A stretch of 64,000 bases of DNA from Betaproteobacteria bacterium (GTDB lineage Bacteria; Pseudomonadota; Gammaproteobacteria; Burkholderiales; Rhodocyclaceae): assembly GCA_020621405.1 (NCBI GenBank), contig JAHRYN010000001.1:759883-823882 (forward strand). Direction: 5' to 3'. The position numbers and the translations under genes were made by a program. Under the pieces are notes generated by a model, which was not told the DNA's origin, made no database searches, and saw nothing but the letters and a program-made list of their open reading frames with translations. Shown here piece by piece: positions 54,707-64,000 of this stretch. How positions within the stretch are numbered: position 1 is the first letter of the stretch; each line of letters begins with the position of its first letter.

Positions 54707-55369
54707 TCAGCTGCGGACGCCGCGGCGCGCCATCAGGCCGATCACGCCCAGACCGGCCAGCATCAGTGCGGCGGCTTCGGGTTCGGGAACGGGTACCGCG
54801 CTGAACACGACCTTGTCCAGCAGGATGCCGGCGTTGTTGCTCAGGCTGCCGTTGGCCACACCGAGGAAGGTGATGCGTGCGCTCGCCGCATCGGCTATCC
54901 AGTCCATCGACTTCGATTCCCACTCGAATCCGCTCGGATCGGCGTTGACGACATTGGTGAACAGCACCGGGGCGCCATCGTTGATGCTGACGCTGACGGT
55001 CGAACTGCCGAAACCCGGCGCGATGACGTTACCGAGATCGAAGCTCAGCCGGTAGGTGCGGCCCACCACGGTCTGCATCACGTCGGACCGGAGCCCCTTG
55101 TCATAGCCGTAGATGCCAGTGAGATCGACACACTGGTTGCCGTCGGTACAGGTCGGGTGATAGGACAGTTGCGTCTCGCCCGGACCGATCGCCGTCCAGC
55201 CGGTGATGTCGGTCGAACCCGACGGAAAGAAGTGATCGCCGATCGAGGAATAGGACGGCATCTCGAAGGAGCCGTTGACCAGCAGATTGACAGGCGTGGG
55301 ACTGACGGCATGGGCGCCACCGGCAGACAGGCTGGCGGCGACGGCCAGCGCAAGGCTGAAACGTTTCAT
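54707..55369 (-). CDS. PEP-CTERM protein with DUF642-like domain
   Basis: A 220-residue exported protein with a signal peptide (to about AHA), the DUF642-type start NLLVNGSFEMPSYSSIGDH, two cysteines in the CTDGNQCVDL loop and the tail VPEPEAAALMLAGLGV followed by RRG. First gene of the three-gene PEP-CTERM operon. Confidence 0.88.
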   Translation of the reverse strand: MKRFSLALAVAASLSAGGAHAVSPTPVNLLVNGSFEMPSYSSIGDHFFPSGSTDITGWTAIGPGETQLSYHPTCTDGNQCVDLTGIYGYDKGLRSDVMQTVVGRTYRLSFDLGNVIAPGFGSSTVSVSINDGAPVLFTNVVNADPSGFEWESKSMDWIADAASARITFLGVANGSLSNNAGILLDKVVFSAVPVPEPEAAALMLAGLGVIGLMARRGVRS

Positions 55370-55564
55370 CTCTGACCTCTTTCTTATCGGGTAACCACGA
55401 CGGATGCAGGCAGGCATAGCCATGTCGGCAATCCGGGAGGTACCGGAGTTCGATTATTTTTTGATTCAGGTATTGCCGTGCTGCATATTCATTCACCATC
55501 AACTGCCTGCAGCGTGCATTTTTCGAACGGGTTCCGCGATTTCACAAACTGCATCAAATCCGCT

Positions 55565-56161
55565 TCATCGGCGTCTTGCGGCAACGCCGATCAGGCCGAG
55601 ACCGGCCAGCAGCAAGGCCCAGGTTTCCGGTTCGGGGACCGCGGGTGCGGCTGCGACGGGCAGATGACCGGTGACTTCCAGTTCGCCCAGATACGCCCAC
55701 TGCGGACCGGAACTCTGGCCATAGCGCAGATAGCGGCCGGTCGGCGCACCGGCGGCGGCGAAGTCGACTGCCGCACCGAACTTTCTCGAACCCGACAGCG
55801 CGCTCTCGTTGTGATACGTACCGCTTGCGATGACGCTCCAGGCCGTACCGTCCAGACTCGCCAGAACCTGGAAGTTGTTGACGTAGCCGGGATTGCCGTA
55901 GAGCTCGATGCGATCGAACACGTAGGCCGCGCCGAAATCCACCTGCACGTAATCGGCGTAGGCGCCGCCATTCCAGTAGGTGTCGAAATTGTTGTCGAGG
56001 ATAAGGTCCTTGGGACCATTCGAGGACGAGAAGAAATACGGGTTGGGCGTGCTGATCGCGACGCCCGGCAGCGTGGTCAGGTCGATCGCCATCGCCGCGG
56101 CAGGCACCGCTCCGAGCGAAATTGAAATCAGTGCGGCGAGACAGGGCTTGCTGAGATTCAT
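55565..56161 (-). CDS. PEP-CTERM protein with discoidin-like (F5/8 type C) domain
   Basis: A 198-residue exported protein. After a signal peptide (to about AMA) comes a domain with LILDNNFDTYWNGG, YVQVDFGAAYVFDRIELYG and NNFQVLASLDG, characteristic of discoidin/galactose-binding folds, then the tail VPEPETWALLLAGLGL followed by RRR. The gap to the next PEP-CTERM gene is 195 bases, so it may be transcribed separately. A weak sigma-54-like sequence lies just before its ATG. Confidence 0.88.
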   Translation of the reverse strand: MNLSKPCLAALISISLGAVPAAAMAIDLTTLPGVAISTPNPYFFSSSNGPKDLILDNNFDTYWNGGAYADYVQVDFGAAYVFDRIELYGNPGYVNNFQVLASLDGTAWSVIASGTYHNESALSGSRKFGAAVDFAAAGAPTGRYLRYGQSSGPQWAYLGELEVTGHLPVAAAPAVPEPETWALLLAGLGLIGVAARRR

Positions 56162-56249
56162 GGCTTCATCCTTGCGGTAAAACGGATGCAGCCAGACTAC
56201 CGGCGCGTGACGGCGGAGGGCATCCCCTGCCCGGGGGTGTCGACGCTGC

Positions 56250-56879
56250 TTACACCAGACCCATGTTGCGCGCGGTCACGGCGGCCTCGGCGCGCGAGCA
56301 CACATTGAGCTTGCGGTAGATTTCCTTGACGTATGACGGCACGGTATTGGCGCTGATGCCCAGCAGTCGTGCCACCTCGACCGTGGTCAGGCCCTTGGCG
56401 ATCAGGCGCAGCACCTCGGTTTCCCGCTCGGTCAATACCGGCATCGACAGCGCAGGCTCGACCCGGAAATGCGACAGCATCTTGCGGGCGACGGCCGGCG
56501 ACAGCGGCGGCCGGCCGCCGATGATGCCCTTGAGCAGTTCGGCAATCGCATCCTGCCCCTGATCCTTCAGCAGATAACCCTGGGCGCCGGCGCGCAGCGC
56601 CGGGAAGACGTGTTGATCGTCATCGTAGATGCTGGCCACCACGCACACGGTATCGGGCGAGCGCAGGTTCAGCTCCGCGATCAGGTCCACGCCATTGCCG
56701 TCCGGTAGCCCCAGATCGATCAGCGCCAGATCAGGTGCCGGATGCGCCGCCAGCCAGGCTCGTGCCTCGGCCAGACTGGCCACCGGACAGACCTCGACCC
56801 CCGGAAAACTGGCGCGCACAGCCTGCGCCAGCCATTCGGCGGCCTCCAGAACATCTTCCACAAGCAGACAATTTTTCAC
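56250..56879 (-). CDS. NarL/FixJ-family response regulator
   Basis: A 209-residue regulator with a receiver (LALIDLGLPDGNG; Lys in LLKDQG) and a LuxR-type helix-turn-helix (LTERETEVLRLIAKGLTTVEVARLLGISANTVPSYVKEIYRKL, described by its ends, residues about 150-193). Its likely partner is the HisKA_3-type kinase at 58163, encoded on the same strand beyond the outer-membrane protein gene. Confidence 0.93.
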   Translation of the reverse strand: MKNCLLVEDVLEAAEWLAQAVRASFPGVEVCPVASLAEARAWLAAHPAPDLALIDLGLPDGNGVDLIAELNLRSPDTVCVVASIYDDDQHVFPALRAGAQGYLLKDQGQDAIAELLKGIIGGRPPLSPAVARKMLSHFRVEPALSMPVLTERETEVLRLIAKGLTTVEVARLLGISANTVPSYVKEIYRKLNVCSRAEAAVTARNMGLV

Positions 56880-56927
56880 AATTCACCCTCTTGACCGCAA
56901 AATAGCGGCTTTTGCAGCAGACCGACA

Positions 56928-56943
56928 CCCCCATTCAGGGGGG
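56928..56943. promoter_or_regulatory. Palindrome between the regulator and outer-membrane protein genes
   Basis: CCCCC-ATTCA-GGGGGG lies in the 80-base divergent region, 17 bases before the ATG of the outer-membrane protein gene. It could be the operator of the adjacent LuxR-type regulator. Its position close to the start favours repression or autoregulation. Confidence 0.35.
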
Positions 56944-56959
56944 ATAAAAAGGAAAAACG

Positions 56960-58150
56960 ATGTTTCGGTTTTGGTTTGCCCCGCGCTCTTTTTGCCGGGG
57001 CGTTGTGCTGGCGTCATGTCTTGGCTTTTTCGTCATTCCCGCGGTACAGGCACAGGAACTGGCTGCTCCCGGCGCACTTGGCGCCGACATGCTGCCCAAG
57101 GGGCGGTCTGCAGTGCGTCTGGAAACGCGCCGCATCTGGGCCAAGGACGAATTCGATTCCCACGGTGACCGGCAGGCGCTGCTGTCGGAATACAACGGAC
57201 TCAAGCTCAACGCATCGATCTTTCCCGCGCTCGGCTTTTTCGGCCCGGGCGCCAGCCTGGGCACGACCGACCTGTCGGCGCGCATGACCGGCACGCAGGC
57301 CCGGCTGACCGTCGGCTACGGTCTGACCGAGGACATCACGGTCGGCTTCCAGATCGGCCATGGCGAGACGCACAACCGGGTCCGTGCATCGGTGCGGCCA
57401 GGCACCGTCCCGCCCGGCATGGTCGTGCCCGGCGCCACCACCGCCACCCAGGCGGTCCAGGGCCTGCTGACCAATGTCTATGGCTACAAGCCCATCCGTT
57501 CGAGCGACTGGGAAAGCGATCTTGACCCGCTGATCGGTCTGCGCTGGCGCTTCGACAAGGGCGAGAACCACGCCACCGTCTTCGCGCCGACCGTGCGCAT
57601 CGGCGTCGCCCGGCAGGCCGATCCCAACGATCTGATGCAGATGGTGATGGCCGACGGCACCGACGACCTGCTGCTGGGTCTGCTGCATACCCGCAAGCTC
57701 ACGCCGCAGTGGGACCTGCTGCTGTCCGCCCAGTACACGCTGCAGACCTCGGATCACGTGAGGGCGCGCGCGCGCAGCGCCAATGAACTACTGGTGCCGG
57801 CCAGCCGGCTGGAACGGCTGACGCGCAACCGTACCAACCCGTTCGAGGTGACCACCGAAACCGGTTACACGCTGGGCAGCTGGCGCGTGTCGGGCCGGCT
57901 GGAATACGCCCATGGCGGCAAGGACCACTACTCGTCGCCATCCGGACAGGATGTATCGGGACTCGAAGCGGGTTCCGATTTCCACTTCCTGCTCGGCTAT
58001 GTCGGCCTGACCTGGAACGGCATCCCCGGCTATCTGCGCAAGGAGCACAGCTTCCCCGGCTTCGTGTCGCTGGTCGGCGCCACGACACTGAAGGCGAAGA
58101 ACACGGCGGCACCGAACACGCTCTACCTGACCGTGACAACGGTGTTCTGA
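56960..58150 (+). CDS. Predicted outer-membrane beta-barrel protein
   Basis: A 396-residue exported protein with a signal peptide (to about VQAQ). Alternating hydrophobic strands (ARLTVGYGLTEDITVGFQIG, WDLLLSAQYTLQ, WRVSGRLEYAHGG) and a C-terminal phenylalanine are typical of outer-membrane barrels. It resembles the transporter/MetA-pathway channel proteins of proteobacteria in general pattern only. The ribosome binding site is AAAGGAAAAA. It is enclosed by the kinase and regulator genes, both on the other strand. Confidence 0.78.
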   Translation: MFRFWFAPRSFCRGVVLASCLGFFVIPAVQAQELAAPGALGADMLPKGRSAVRLETRRIWAKDEFDSHGDRQALLSEYNGLKLNASIFPALGFFGPGASLGTTDLSARMTGTQARLTVGYGLTEDITVGFQIGHGETHNRVRASVRPGTVPPGMVVPGATTATQAVQGLLTNVYGYKPIRSSDWESDLDPLIGLRWRFDKGENHATVFAPTVRIGVARQADPNDLMQMVMADGTDDLLLGLLHTRKLTPQWDLLLSAQYTLQTSDHVRARARSANELLVPASRLERLTRNRTNPFEVTTETGYTLGSWRVSGRLEYAHGGKDHYSSPSGQDVSGLEAGSDFHFLLGYVGLTWNGIPGYLRKEHSFPGFVSLVGATTLKAKNTAAPNTLYLTVTTVF

Positions 58151-58162
58151 GGTCGGCCCGAT

Positions 58163-59998
58163 CTACGATTTCTGCCCGTCCGGCTGCAGCGCAGCAGGAA
58201 ACTCGAACATCACCAGACAGCCCTGCCCTTCCCAGGTCCAGTCGATGGAACCGTTCAGCTGGGCCGCGCGCGCCATCATGTTGCGCATGCCCCGGCCCGG
58301 CGTGCGCGGCTTGCCGTTGCCGTCGTCCTCCACCGATATCCGGTAATGCCCGCGCGAGAAGCGGATGCCGATCGACAGGCAGCGCGCACCGGCGTGGCGC
58401 AGCACGTTGGACACCGACTCGCGCAGGATGCGGCAGAGGTTGAGCGCCTCCGCAGCCGTCATGGTGCGCTCCGGCAGATCGTCCGACTGATCCCATACCA
58501 GGCGCACGCCAGCCGCCGAGCAGCGGCTTTCCATTTCGGCACGGCAATCGGCCAGCAGGTCGGTCAGCGGTGCATCCGGCCGCGATGATCGTGACACGAC
58601 GTCGCGCAGATCCTGCAGCGCCGACCGCGCGATATCGGCATCCCCGGCATTTTTGGCGCGTATGGTCAGCGACAGCAGCTTGGCGCCGATGTCGTCATGC
58701 AGGTCGCGATAGATGCGCTCGCGCTCTTCGGACGTCGCCGATTCCCGCTCCAGCAGTGCGCGGCGTTCGTAGCTGGCGGCCAGTTCCCTGGCACTGGCCG
58801 CCACCCGTGATTCCAGTTCGAGGTTGAGCGTTTCGGCATCGGTCAGCGCCGCGGCGAAGCGCCGCCCCAGATGACCGGTCAGGAACAGCAATACCACCGG
58901 CGCCGCCAGATACAGCAGGATGAAATGGTATTTCAGGCGGATGCGCGCCAGCCCCTCCGGCAGGCCATGCAGCGGCGCGGCCAGCAGCAGGTCGTGCAGG
59001 CCGGCCAGCAGCAAGGCACCCAGCGCGATGCCCAGCAGCGAATGCTCGCGCCAGCGGCCATTGCGCCAGCGGCCATACACGCGCACCGCCTGCCAGGCGA
59101 TGATCAGGAAGGTAAGGCCGTGCGACAGCGCAAAGGCGTAGCCCTGCCACAGCACGGCCGGCATCGCCGACAGCAGGCCGGCGGCCGGCACGACCAGCGC
59201 CAGCACCCGTTCCGCGCGCGGCTGGCGGATGCCGAGATAGCGGTTGACGAACAGGGCCATGCAGACCGCCCAGGCGTCCAGCGCCAGATGCGAGGTCCAG
59301 CGGAACACCGCGCCGGACACCGGTGGATCGCGCACCACCAGATAGGTCGAGAACAGGCCCCACATCAGACAGGCCAGCCCGAACCAGAAGTACTGCGGGT
59401 CATGGCGCCGGCGCCACCACACGACCAGCACCAGCGCAGCCGCGACCAGCAGCGTGATGGTCAGGCCGCGCGCCAGATCCACCTGCAGGAAGCTGCGCCA
59501 CTCGTAATCCGGCCGCAGCCGTGACACCGGCCCGACCTCAAGCGGCGACAGCAGGCCCCAGCCCGGATCGCTGCGGATGCGGATCAGGATTTCGTTGTCG
59601 CCCGGCTGCCACAGCCGCGCCGGCAGCACGAAGAAGAAGGGCCGGTTCCAGTTGCGCGAGATCGGTTCCGAGAACCGTCCGCCGTCGCCCAGGAATTCGC
59701 CGTTGAAATAGAAGGCGCCGTTGAGGTTGAGCCACCACAGGTAGAGACCGAGCGGTTCGGCCGTCCCGGCCGGTGCCCGGACGCGGAAGCGGAACCAGCC
59801 ACCGGTGCCCTGCGGTGCCTCGTCGTGCAGCGCGTGCGGCAGCGTCACGCTGCGCCAGCCCGGATCGTCGGCACGCGGCAGCGCTGCACTGTCGACGGCC
59901 AGGAAATCCGCCCGCCAGTATTCGTCGGACGGGTCGGCGAGGCACGGCGTCGAGAAGAGCCAGGCAAGGATGAGGAAAAGTCGCAGCATCGCGCCCAT
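58163..59998 (-). CDS. Sensor histidine kinase with 7TM receptor and HisKA_3 core
   Basis: A 611-residue membrane kinase. It has a signal peptide, a periplasmic beta-sandwich domain (about residues 25-175, with [23 protein letters not shown]-type carbohydrate-binding-like features, here given only by position), seven predicted membrane spans (about 185-400), a coiled linker and a NarX-type core ([18 protein letters not shown]; ATPase motifs [20 protein letters not shown]). The start at 59998 (MGAMLRLF) gives a proper signal peptide. Partner of the NarL-type regulator at 56250. Confidence 0.9.
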   Translation of the reverse strand: MGAMLRLFLILAWLFSTPCLADPSDEYWRADFLAVDSAALPRADDPGWRSVTLPHALHDEAPQGTGGWFRFRVRAPAGTAEPLGLYLWWLNLNGAFYFNGEFLGDGGRFSEPISRNWNRPFFFVLPARLWQPGDNEILIRIRSDPGWGLLSPLEVGPVSRLRPDYEWRSFLQVDLARGLTITLLVAAALVLVVWWRRRHDPQYFWFGLACLMWGLFSTYLVVRDPPVSGAVFRWTSHLALDAWAVCMALFVNRYLGIRQPRAERVLALVVPAAGLLSAMPAVLWQGYAFALSHGLTFLIIAWQAVRVYGRWRNGRWREHSLLGIALGALLLAGLHDLLLAAPLHGLPEGLARIRLKYHFILLYLAAPVVLLFLTGHLGRRFAAALTDAETLNLELESRVAASARELAASYERRALLERESATSEERERIYRDLHDDIGAKLLSLTIRAKNAGDADIARSALQDLRDVVSRSSRPDAPLTDLLADCRAEMESRCSAAGVRLVWDQSDDLPERTMTAAEALNLCRILRESVSNVLRHAGARCLSIGIRFSRGHYRISVEDDGNGKPRTPGRGMRNMMARAAQLNGSIDWTWEGQGCLVMFEFPAALQPDGQKS

Positions 59999-60283
59999 TG
60001 TTCCGCATCGCTCCCGCCGCGGGTATCCCTTGATCGTGGGAGTTTCGCCGGCGGGTCGCCCGGTGCGCCACCTCACGGCGATGCTCGAGGCCGGAAGACT
60101 CACCGTGACGTCCCCTTTCCCTTGCGCCTGCAATCCTTTGCATTTCATGTTGTTTCGTCAGCGCGGCACCGGACGTATAAAGTATTGGCCTCAAGCAGGG
60201 CGTGCCGACCGGCATGGCGGGCCTGCCCCCCGCGCATCCTGACCGCCTTTCCATCCTTACCCGTTCGTCGAAGGAGAACTTCC

Positions 60284-61264
<981 letters not shown>

Positions 61265-61288
61265 GCCGGCGCGACCGCGCAGACTGGC

Positions 61289-61310
61289 GGATGCCCGGCC
61301 GCGGGCATCC
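61289..61310 (+). terminator. GC-rich hairpin after cysK
   Basis: A perfect 9-bp stem (GGATGCCCG/CGGGCATCC) with a 4-base loop lies 24 bases after the cysK stop. No T-tract follows, so it may only stabilise the 3' end. Confidence 0.35.
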
Positions 61311-61470
61311 GGTCAACCTGAACGCTGCCGGGAGGTTCAACGGCGTCGGCGACCGGCGGAACAGCACGCATGGGATTAACGGCCGCAGGGGCATCCGCGA
61401 CGCACAAGATCGGACGCCACGGTTCCCGCCCACGGCAATGTGTGAAGCCTTCCGCCCGGGCGGGCCGTCG

Positions 61471-62502
61471 TCACGCCGACGAGGGCGGCAACAGCAGTCC
61501 CTCGTGCAGCGCCACCTGTTCCAGAACTGCCTCGAAGCGCACGCGGGCGTCGGCGGCCGCCCGCCCCAGACAGGCATGCAGTTCGGCATCGGCCGGGCTG
61601 CGGTGTGCGCATTGCGCGCTGTAGGCCTCGAACCGAGACAGTTGCGTCAACAGTTCGGCCACGTGCCGCGGGCACTCGCAGGCCACGGTCGTCGACAGGG
61701 CCGCAAAGTCGGCCAGCGCGGCATCGTCCCATCGCCGCGGCGCAACGGCATCGCCAGCAGAACCGATGGTGACGGATGGCCCGGGTGACGACACCGCCGA
61801 GGCCCCGGCCCAGCGGCGCAGCCACTGCGCCAGCACCACGTCGGGCTGGGGCTCGCGCAGCAGCGCCACGCCGCTCGCCGCCAGGTCCTCGCACACTGCG
61901 TCGGCGGCAAAGCCGTAGAGCACCGCCTTGGGCACTTGCGCCTGCGCGGGCGCCACGGCATCGATGACAGCCAGCCAGCCGGCGGCAAGCTGCGGTTCGT
62001 GCAGCAGCCAGGCATCGGCAGGCCGGCCATCCGCCAGCGCGGCAGCAGCCTGTGCCACGTCGACAAACGGCCCCAGCATCTCCAACGGTCTGCCCAGCTG
62101 CCGCAACAGTGCCGGCCGCTGCAGGCGCGCGCCCAGTGTCCTGCCGACCACCACCAGGCGCCAGGCCTGGATATCCCGCGCCGGGGTCTCGGTCGCAGCT
62201 CGCCCGGTCTGCGTGGCGATCAGCGTTCGTGCATGTGTCGACGCCACGCGCTGAAGCTGCGCCATGTCCAGCGACGCCAGACTGCCGATGGCGTGGCCGA
62301 GATCGACCAGCTGTTTGAGCTGCGCCAGGCGACGTACGTCTTCGGCCGAATACAGGCGCTGGCCGCCGGGCGACAGGGCGGTGTCCGTCAAGGCATAGCG
62401 GCGCTCCCAGACACGCAGCGTCGCCACCGGGATGCGCAGCATGCGCGCCACCGCACCGCTGCGGTAAAGCGATGCTTTCGATGAATCCGCAGTTTTGCTC
62501 AT
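61471..62502 (-). CDS. MerR-family regulator, LitR/CarH-like but without a cobalamin motif
   Basis: A 343-residue regulator with an N-terminal MerR helix-turn-helix (RSGAVARMLRIPVATLRVWE) and a C-terminal domain laid out like the cobalamin-binding domain of light-responsive LitR/CarH proteins. The DxHxxG cobalamin motif is absent, so it should not sense light through B12. It is divergent from a DUF2256 and photolyase/cryptochrome gene pair, as LitR-type regulators often are. The start is uncertain: the frame is open to an ATG at 62568, but that extra part is AT-rich and promoter-like, so I prefer 62502. Neither start has a good ribosome binding site. Confidence 0.8.
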   Translation of the reverse strand: MSKTADSSKASLYRSGAVARMLRIPVATLRVWERRYALTDTALSPGGQRLYSAEDVRRLAQLKQLVDLGHAIGSLASLDMAQLQRVASTHARTLIATQTGRAATETPARDIQAWRLVVVGRTLGARLQRPALLRQLGRPLEMLGPFVDVAQAAAALADGRPADAWLLHEPQLAAGWLAVIDAVAPAQAQVPKAVLYGFAADAVCEDLAASGVALLREPQPDVVLAQWLRRWAGASAVSSPGPSVTIGSAGDAVAPRRWDDAALADFAALSTTVACECPRHVAELLTQLSRFEAYSAQCAHRSPADAELHACLGRAAADARVRFEAVLEQVALHEGLLLPPSSA

Positions 62503-62584
62503 GTCGGGGCTCGAAGCCCGCCGCCTCTCTTTTGAATCCGAATTGACTCGTATTTTATCGAAATTCATGGAGCAAACTCACTAG

Positions 62585-62602
62585 TTGAAACGATATTGAA
62601 AC
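62585..62602. promoter_or_regulatory. Direct repeat in the MerR/photolyase divergent region
   Basis: Two copies of TTGAAAC spaced by GATA (11-base period, one helical turn) lie in an AT-rich stretch between the divergent genes. A plausible binding site for the MerR-type regulator, or a pair of promoter elements; no direct evidence. Confidence 0.3.
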
Positions 62603-62668
62603 CGGTCTGGGTAACATGAGTCATCAACCATCCTGCAGCACTACCAACGCAAACCGGATGCATCGCCG

Positions 62669-62836
62669 ATGACACCACCCGCCCACGCATTCCGCGGCAA
62701 CAAGGCCGCCCTGCCCTGCAAGCCCTGCGCGGCATGTGGCCGGCCGATGACCTGGCGCCGGCGCTGGGCGCGTACCTGGGACGAAGTGAAGTTCTGCTCC
62801 GACGCCTGCCGGCGTGCCAGGGCTGGCCGTGGCTGA
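62669..62836 (+). CDS. DUF2256 small zinc-ribbon-like protein
   Basis: A 55-residue protein with LPCKPCAACGRPMTWRRRW and KFCSDACRR, the conserved cysteine pattern of DUF2256. This family is typically found just before photolyase/cryptochrome genes of the FeS-BCP type. Its TGA overlaps the GTG of the following gene by 8 bases, giving translational coupling. It is too short to appear in ordinary gene calls. Confidence 0.85.
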   Translation: MTPPAHAFRGNKAALPCKPCAACGRPMTWRRRWARTWDEVKFCSDACRRARAGRG

Positions 62837-64000
62837 GCTGCACCAGCTGGTGCTCGTGCTGGGCGACCAGCTCGACCTCGACGCCGCCGCCTTCGATGGT
62901 TTCGATGCGGCACGGGACGCGGTCTGGATGGCCGAAGTGGCCGATGAATCGACGCACGTATGGTCGAGCAAGCCGCGCACGGTGATGTTCCTGGCCGCGA
63001 TGCGCCACTTCGCGCAAGCGCTGCGCGCGGCCGGCCGCACGCCGCACTACACCCGGCTCGATGATTCCGCCAACCGGGGCAGTCTGCAGGCGCAACTGCA
63101 TGCCGACGTCGAACGCCTGCGCCCCGCACGGCTGGTGATGACCGCCCCGGGCGACTGGCGGGTACTGCAGGCGATCAGGGAGGTGGCTCAGGCGCACGGG
63201 CTGCCGCTGGACATCCGCGACGACCGCCATTTCTACTGCAGCGTGCGCGACTTCGCGGCACACGCGCAAGGCCGCAAGTCGCTGCGCATGGAGTTCTTCT
63301 ATCGCGAGATGCGCAGGCGTCACGGCATCCTGATGCAGGGCGATCAGCCCGAAGGCGGTCAGTGGAACTTCGATGCCGACAACCGCGAAGCGTTTGGCGC
63401 CTCCGGCCCCGGCGCGGTCCCGCCACGCACGGTGTTCGAACCCGACGCGCTCACGCGCGAGGTCATCGCGCTGGTCGAGGCGCGCTTCGCCAGCCACCCC
63501 GGCCGGCTCGACGGCTTCGCCTGGCCGGTGACGCGCGAACAGGCGCTCGTTGCGTTGCAGCGTTTCATCTCCGAACGCCTGCCGCTGTTCGGCCGCTACC
63601 AGGACGCGATGTGGCCGGGCGAGCCCTGGCTGTACCACGCGCAGCTGGCGGCAGCGCTGAATCTGAAGCTGCTGAATCCGCGCGAAGTGGTGGCTGCAGC
63701 CGTGGCGGCATACCGCGCGGGCGCGGCACCGCTGGCCGGCGTCGAAGGCTTCGTGCGGCAGATCCTCGGCTGGCGCGAGTATGTGCGCGGCATCTACTGG
63801 ACCCGCATGCCCGGCTATGCCGCGCTCAACGCACTCGACGCCCACGAAGACCTGCCGGCCTGGTACTGGACCGGCGCCACCGACATGGCCTGCCTGCGCG
63901 ATGCGATCGCACAGACGCTGCAGCACGGCTACGCCCACCACATCCAGCGCCTGATGGTCACCGGCCTGTTCGCGCTGATGTATGGCGTGCAGCCACAGCA
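62829..64000 (+). CDS. FeS-BCP type photolyase/cryptochrome (3' end beyond the window)
   Basis: The frame opens with a GTG (VAELHQLVLVLGDQL) and stays open to the window end (390 codons). It matches the prokaryotic (6-4) photolyase/cryptochrome group that uses FAD, a lumazine-type antenna and a C-terminal iron-sulfur cluster (PhrB/CryB). Recognised parts are ALRAAGRTPHYTRLDD, GRKSLRMEFFYREMRRR, QWNFDADNREAF, VEGFVRQILGWREYVRGIYW and HHIQRLMVTG. The cluster cysteines would lie past 64000 and cannot be checked. It repairs DNA or signals in blue light. It forms a unit with DUF2256. Confidence 0.92.
   Translation, partial: MAELHQLVLVLGDQLDLDAAAFDGFDAARDAVWMAEVADESTHVWSSKPRTVMFLAAMRHFAQALRAAGRTPHYTRLDDSANRGSLQAQLHADVERLRPARLVMTAPGDWRVLQAIREVAQAHGLPLDIRDDRHFYCSVRDFAAHAQGRKSLRMEFFYREMRRRHGILMQGDQPEGGQWNFDADNREAFGASGPGAVPPRTVFEPDALTREVIALVEARFASHPGRLDGFAWPVTREQALVALQRFISERLPLFGRYQDAMWPGEPWLYHAQLAAALNLKLLNPREVVAAAVAAYRAGAAPLAGVEGFVRQILGWREYVRGIYWTRMPGYAALNALDAHEDLPAWYWTGATDMACLRDAIAQTLQHGYAHHIQRLMVTGLFALMYGVQPQ

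Noticed and set aside
52718-55375. 885-codon plus-strand open frame opposite the PEP-CTERM genes
   Set aside because: It is antisense to three genes with signal peptides and PEP-CTERM tails, has no domain and is Arg/Gly/His-rich, as expected for a complementary frame in GC-rich DNA.
62565-63941. 458-codon minus-strand open frame at the right end
   Set aside because: The plus strand encodes DUF2256 and a photolyase/cryptochrome whose motifs are clear; that gene is easy to miss because it has no stop before the window ends.

Overview
The window looks like chromosome of a betaproteobacterium, with Rhodocyclales and a Methyloversatilis-like methylotroph as my best guess. The evidence is the high GC content, rnf and ccm operons of betaproteobacterial type, several PEP-CTERM proteins, and a periplasmic PQQ alcohol dehydrogenase with a lanthanide-type active site next to a MxaJ/XoxJ-like binding protein. 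The genus is an inference from gene content; no marker gene fixes it.

Layout. 0.2-8.1 kb: RhlE-type helicase, DoxX protein, quinoprotein alcohol dehydrogenase behind a good sigma-54 promoter, its binding-protein partner, and an ene-reductase divergent from a LysR regulator. 8.4-12.9 kb: tRNA-Ser(UGA), a BI-1 protein, rRNA methyltransferase RlmD, ribosomal oxygenase RoxA and two small proteins. 12.9-19.8 kb: complete ccmABCDEFGHI cytochrome c maturation operon on the minus strand. 19.8-24.8 kb: an NtrC-type two-component system with a predicted divergent sigma-54-driven structured small RNA, then a HAD phosphatase and cyanase. 24.9-27.6 kb: AT-richer accessory island with a lipoprotein and a TPR protein. 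27.7-34 kb: VapBC, DinG/YoaA helicase, a crotonase-fold protein lacking both catalytic glutamates, small exported proteins and a DUF488 protein. 34.2-40.3 kb: rnfABCDGE-nth. 40.6-52.8 kb: a six-gene minus-strand signalling operon with HD-GYP, hybrid kinase, binding lipoprotein, multi-PAS kinase, receiver and REC-REC-PAS-GAF-PAS-GGDEF-EAL protein. 53.3-56.2 kb: four PEP-CTERM proteins. 56.2-60 kb: a kinase and regulator flanking an outer-membrane protein. 60.3-64 kb: cysK, then a MerR regulator divergent from DUF2256 and a photolyase/cryptochrome cut by the window end.

How it fits together. The alcohol dehydrogenase and Ccm machinery serve periplasmic respiration, and Rnf couples ferredoxin and NADH to an ion gradient. 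A large share of the coding capacity is sensory. Four arrays of a REP/BIME-like repeat lie at 3' ends of genes; in two cases the repeat itself supplies the stop codon, and an unrelated palindrome does so in a third. The most unusual items are the sigma-54 small RNA beside its likely activator, the c-di-GMP operon with an embedded binding protein, and these repeat-derived stop codons.
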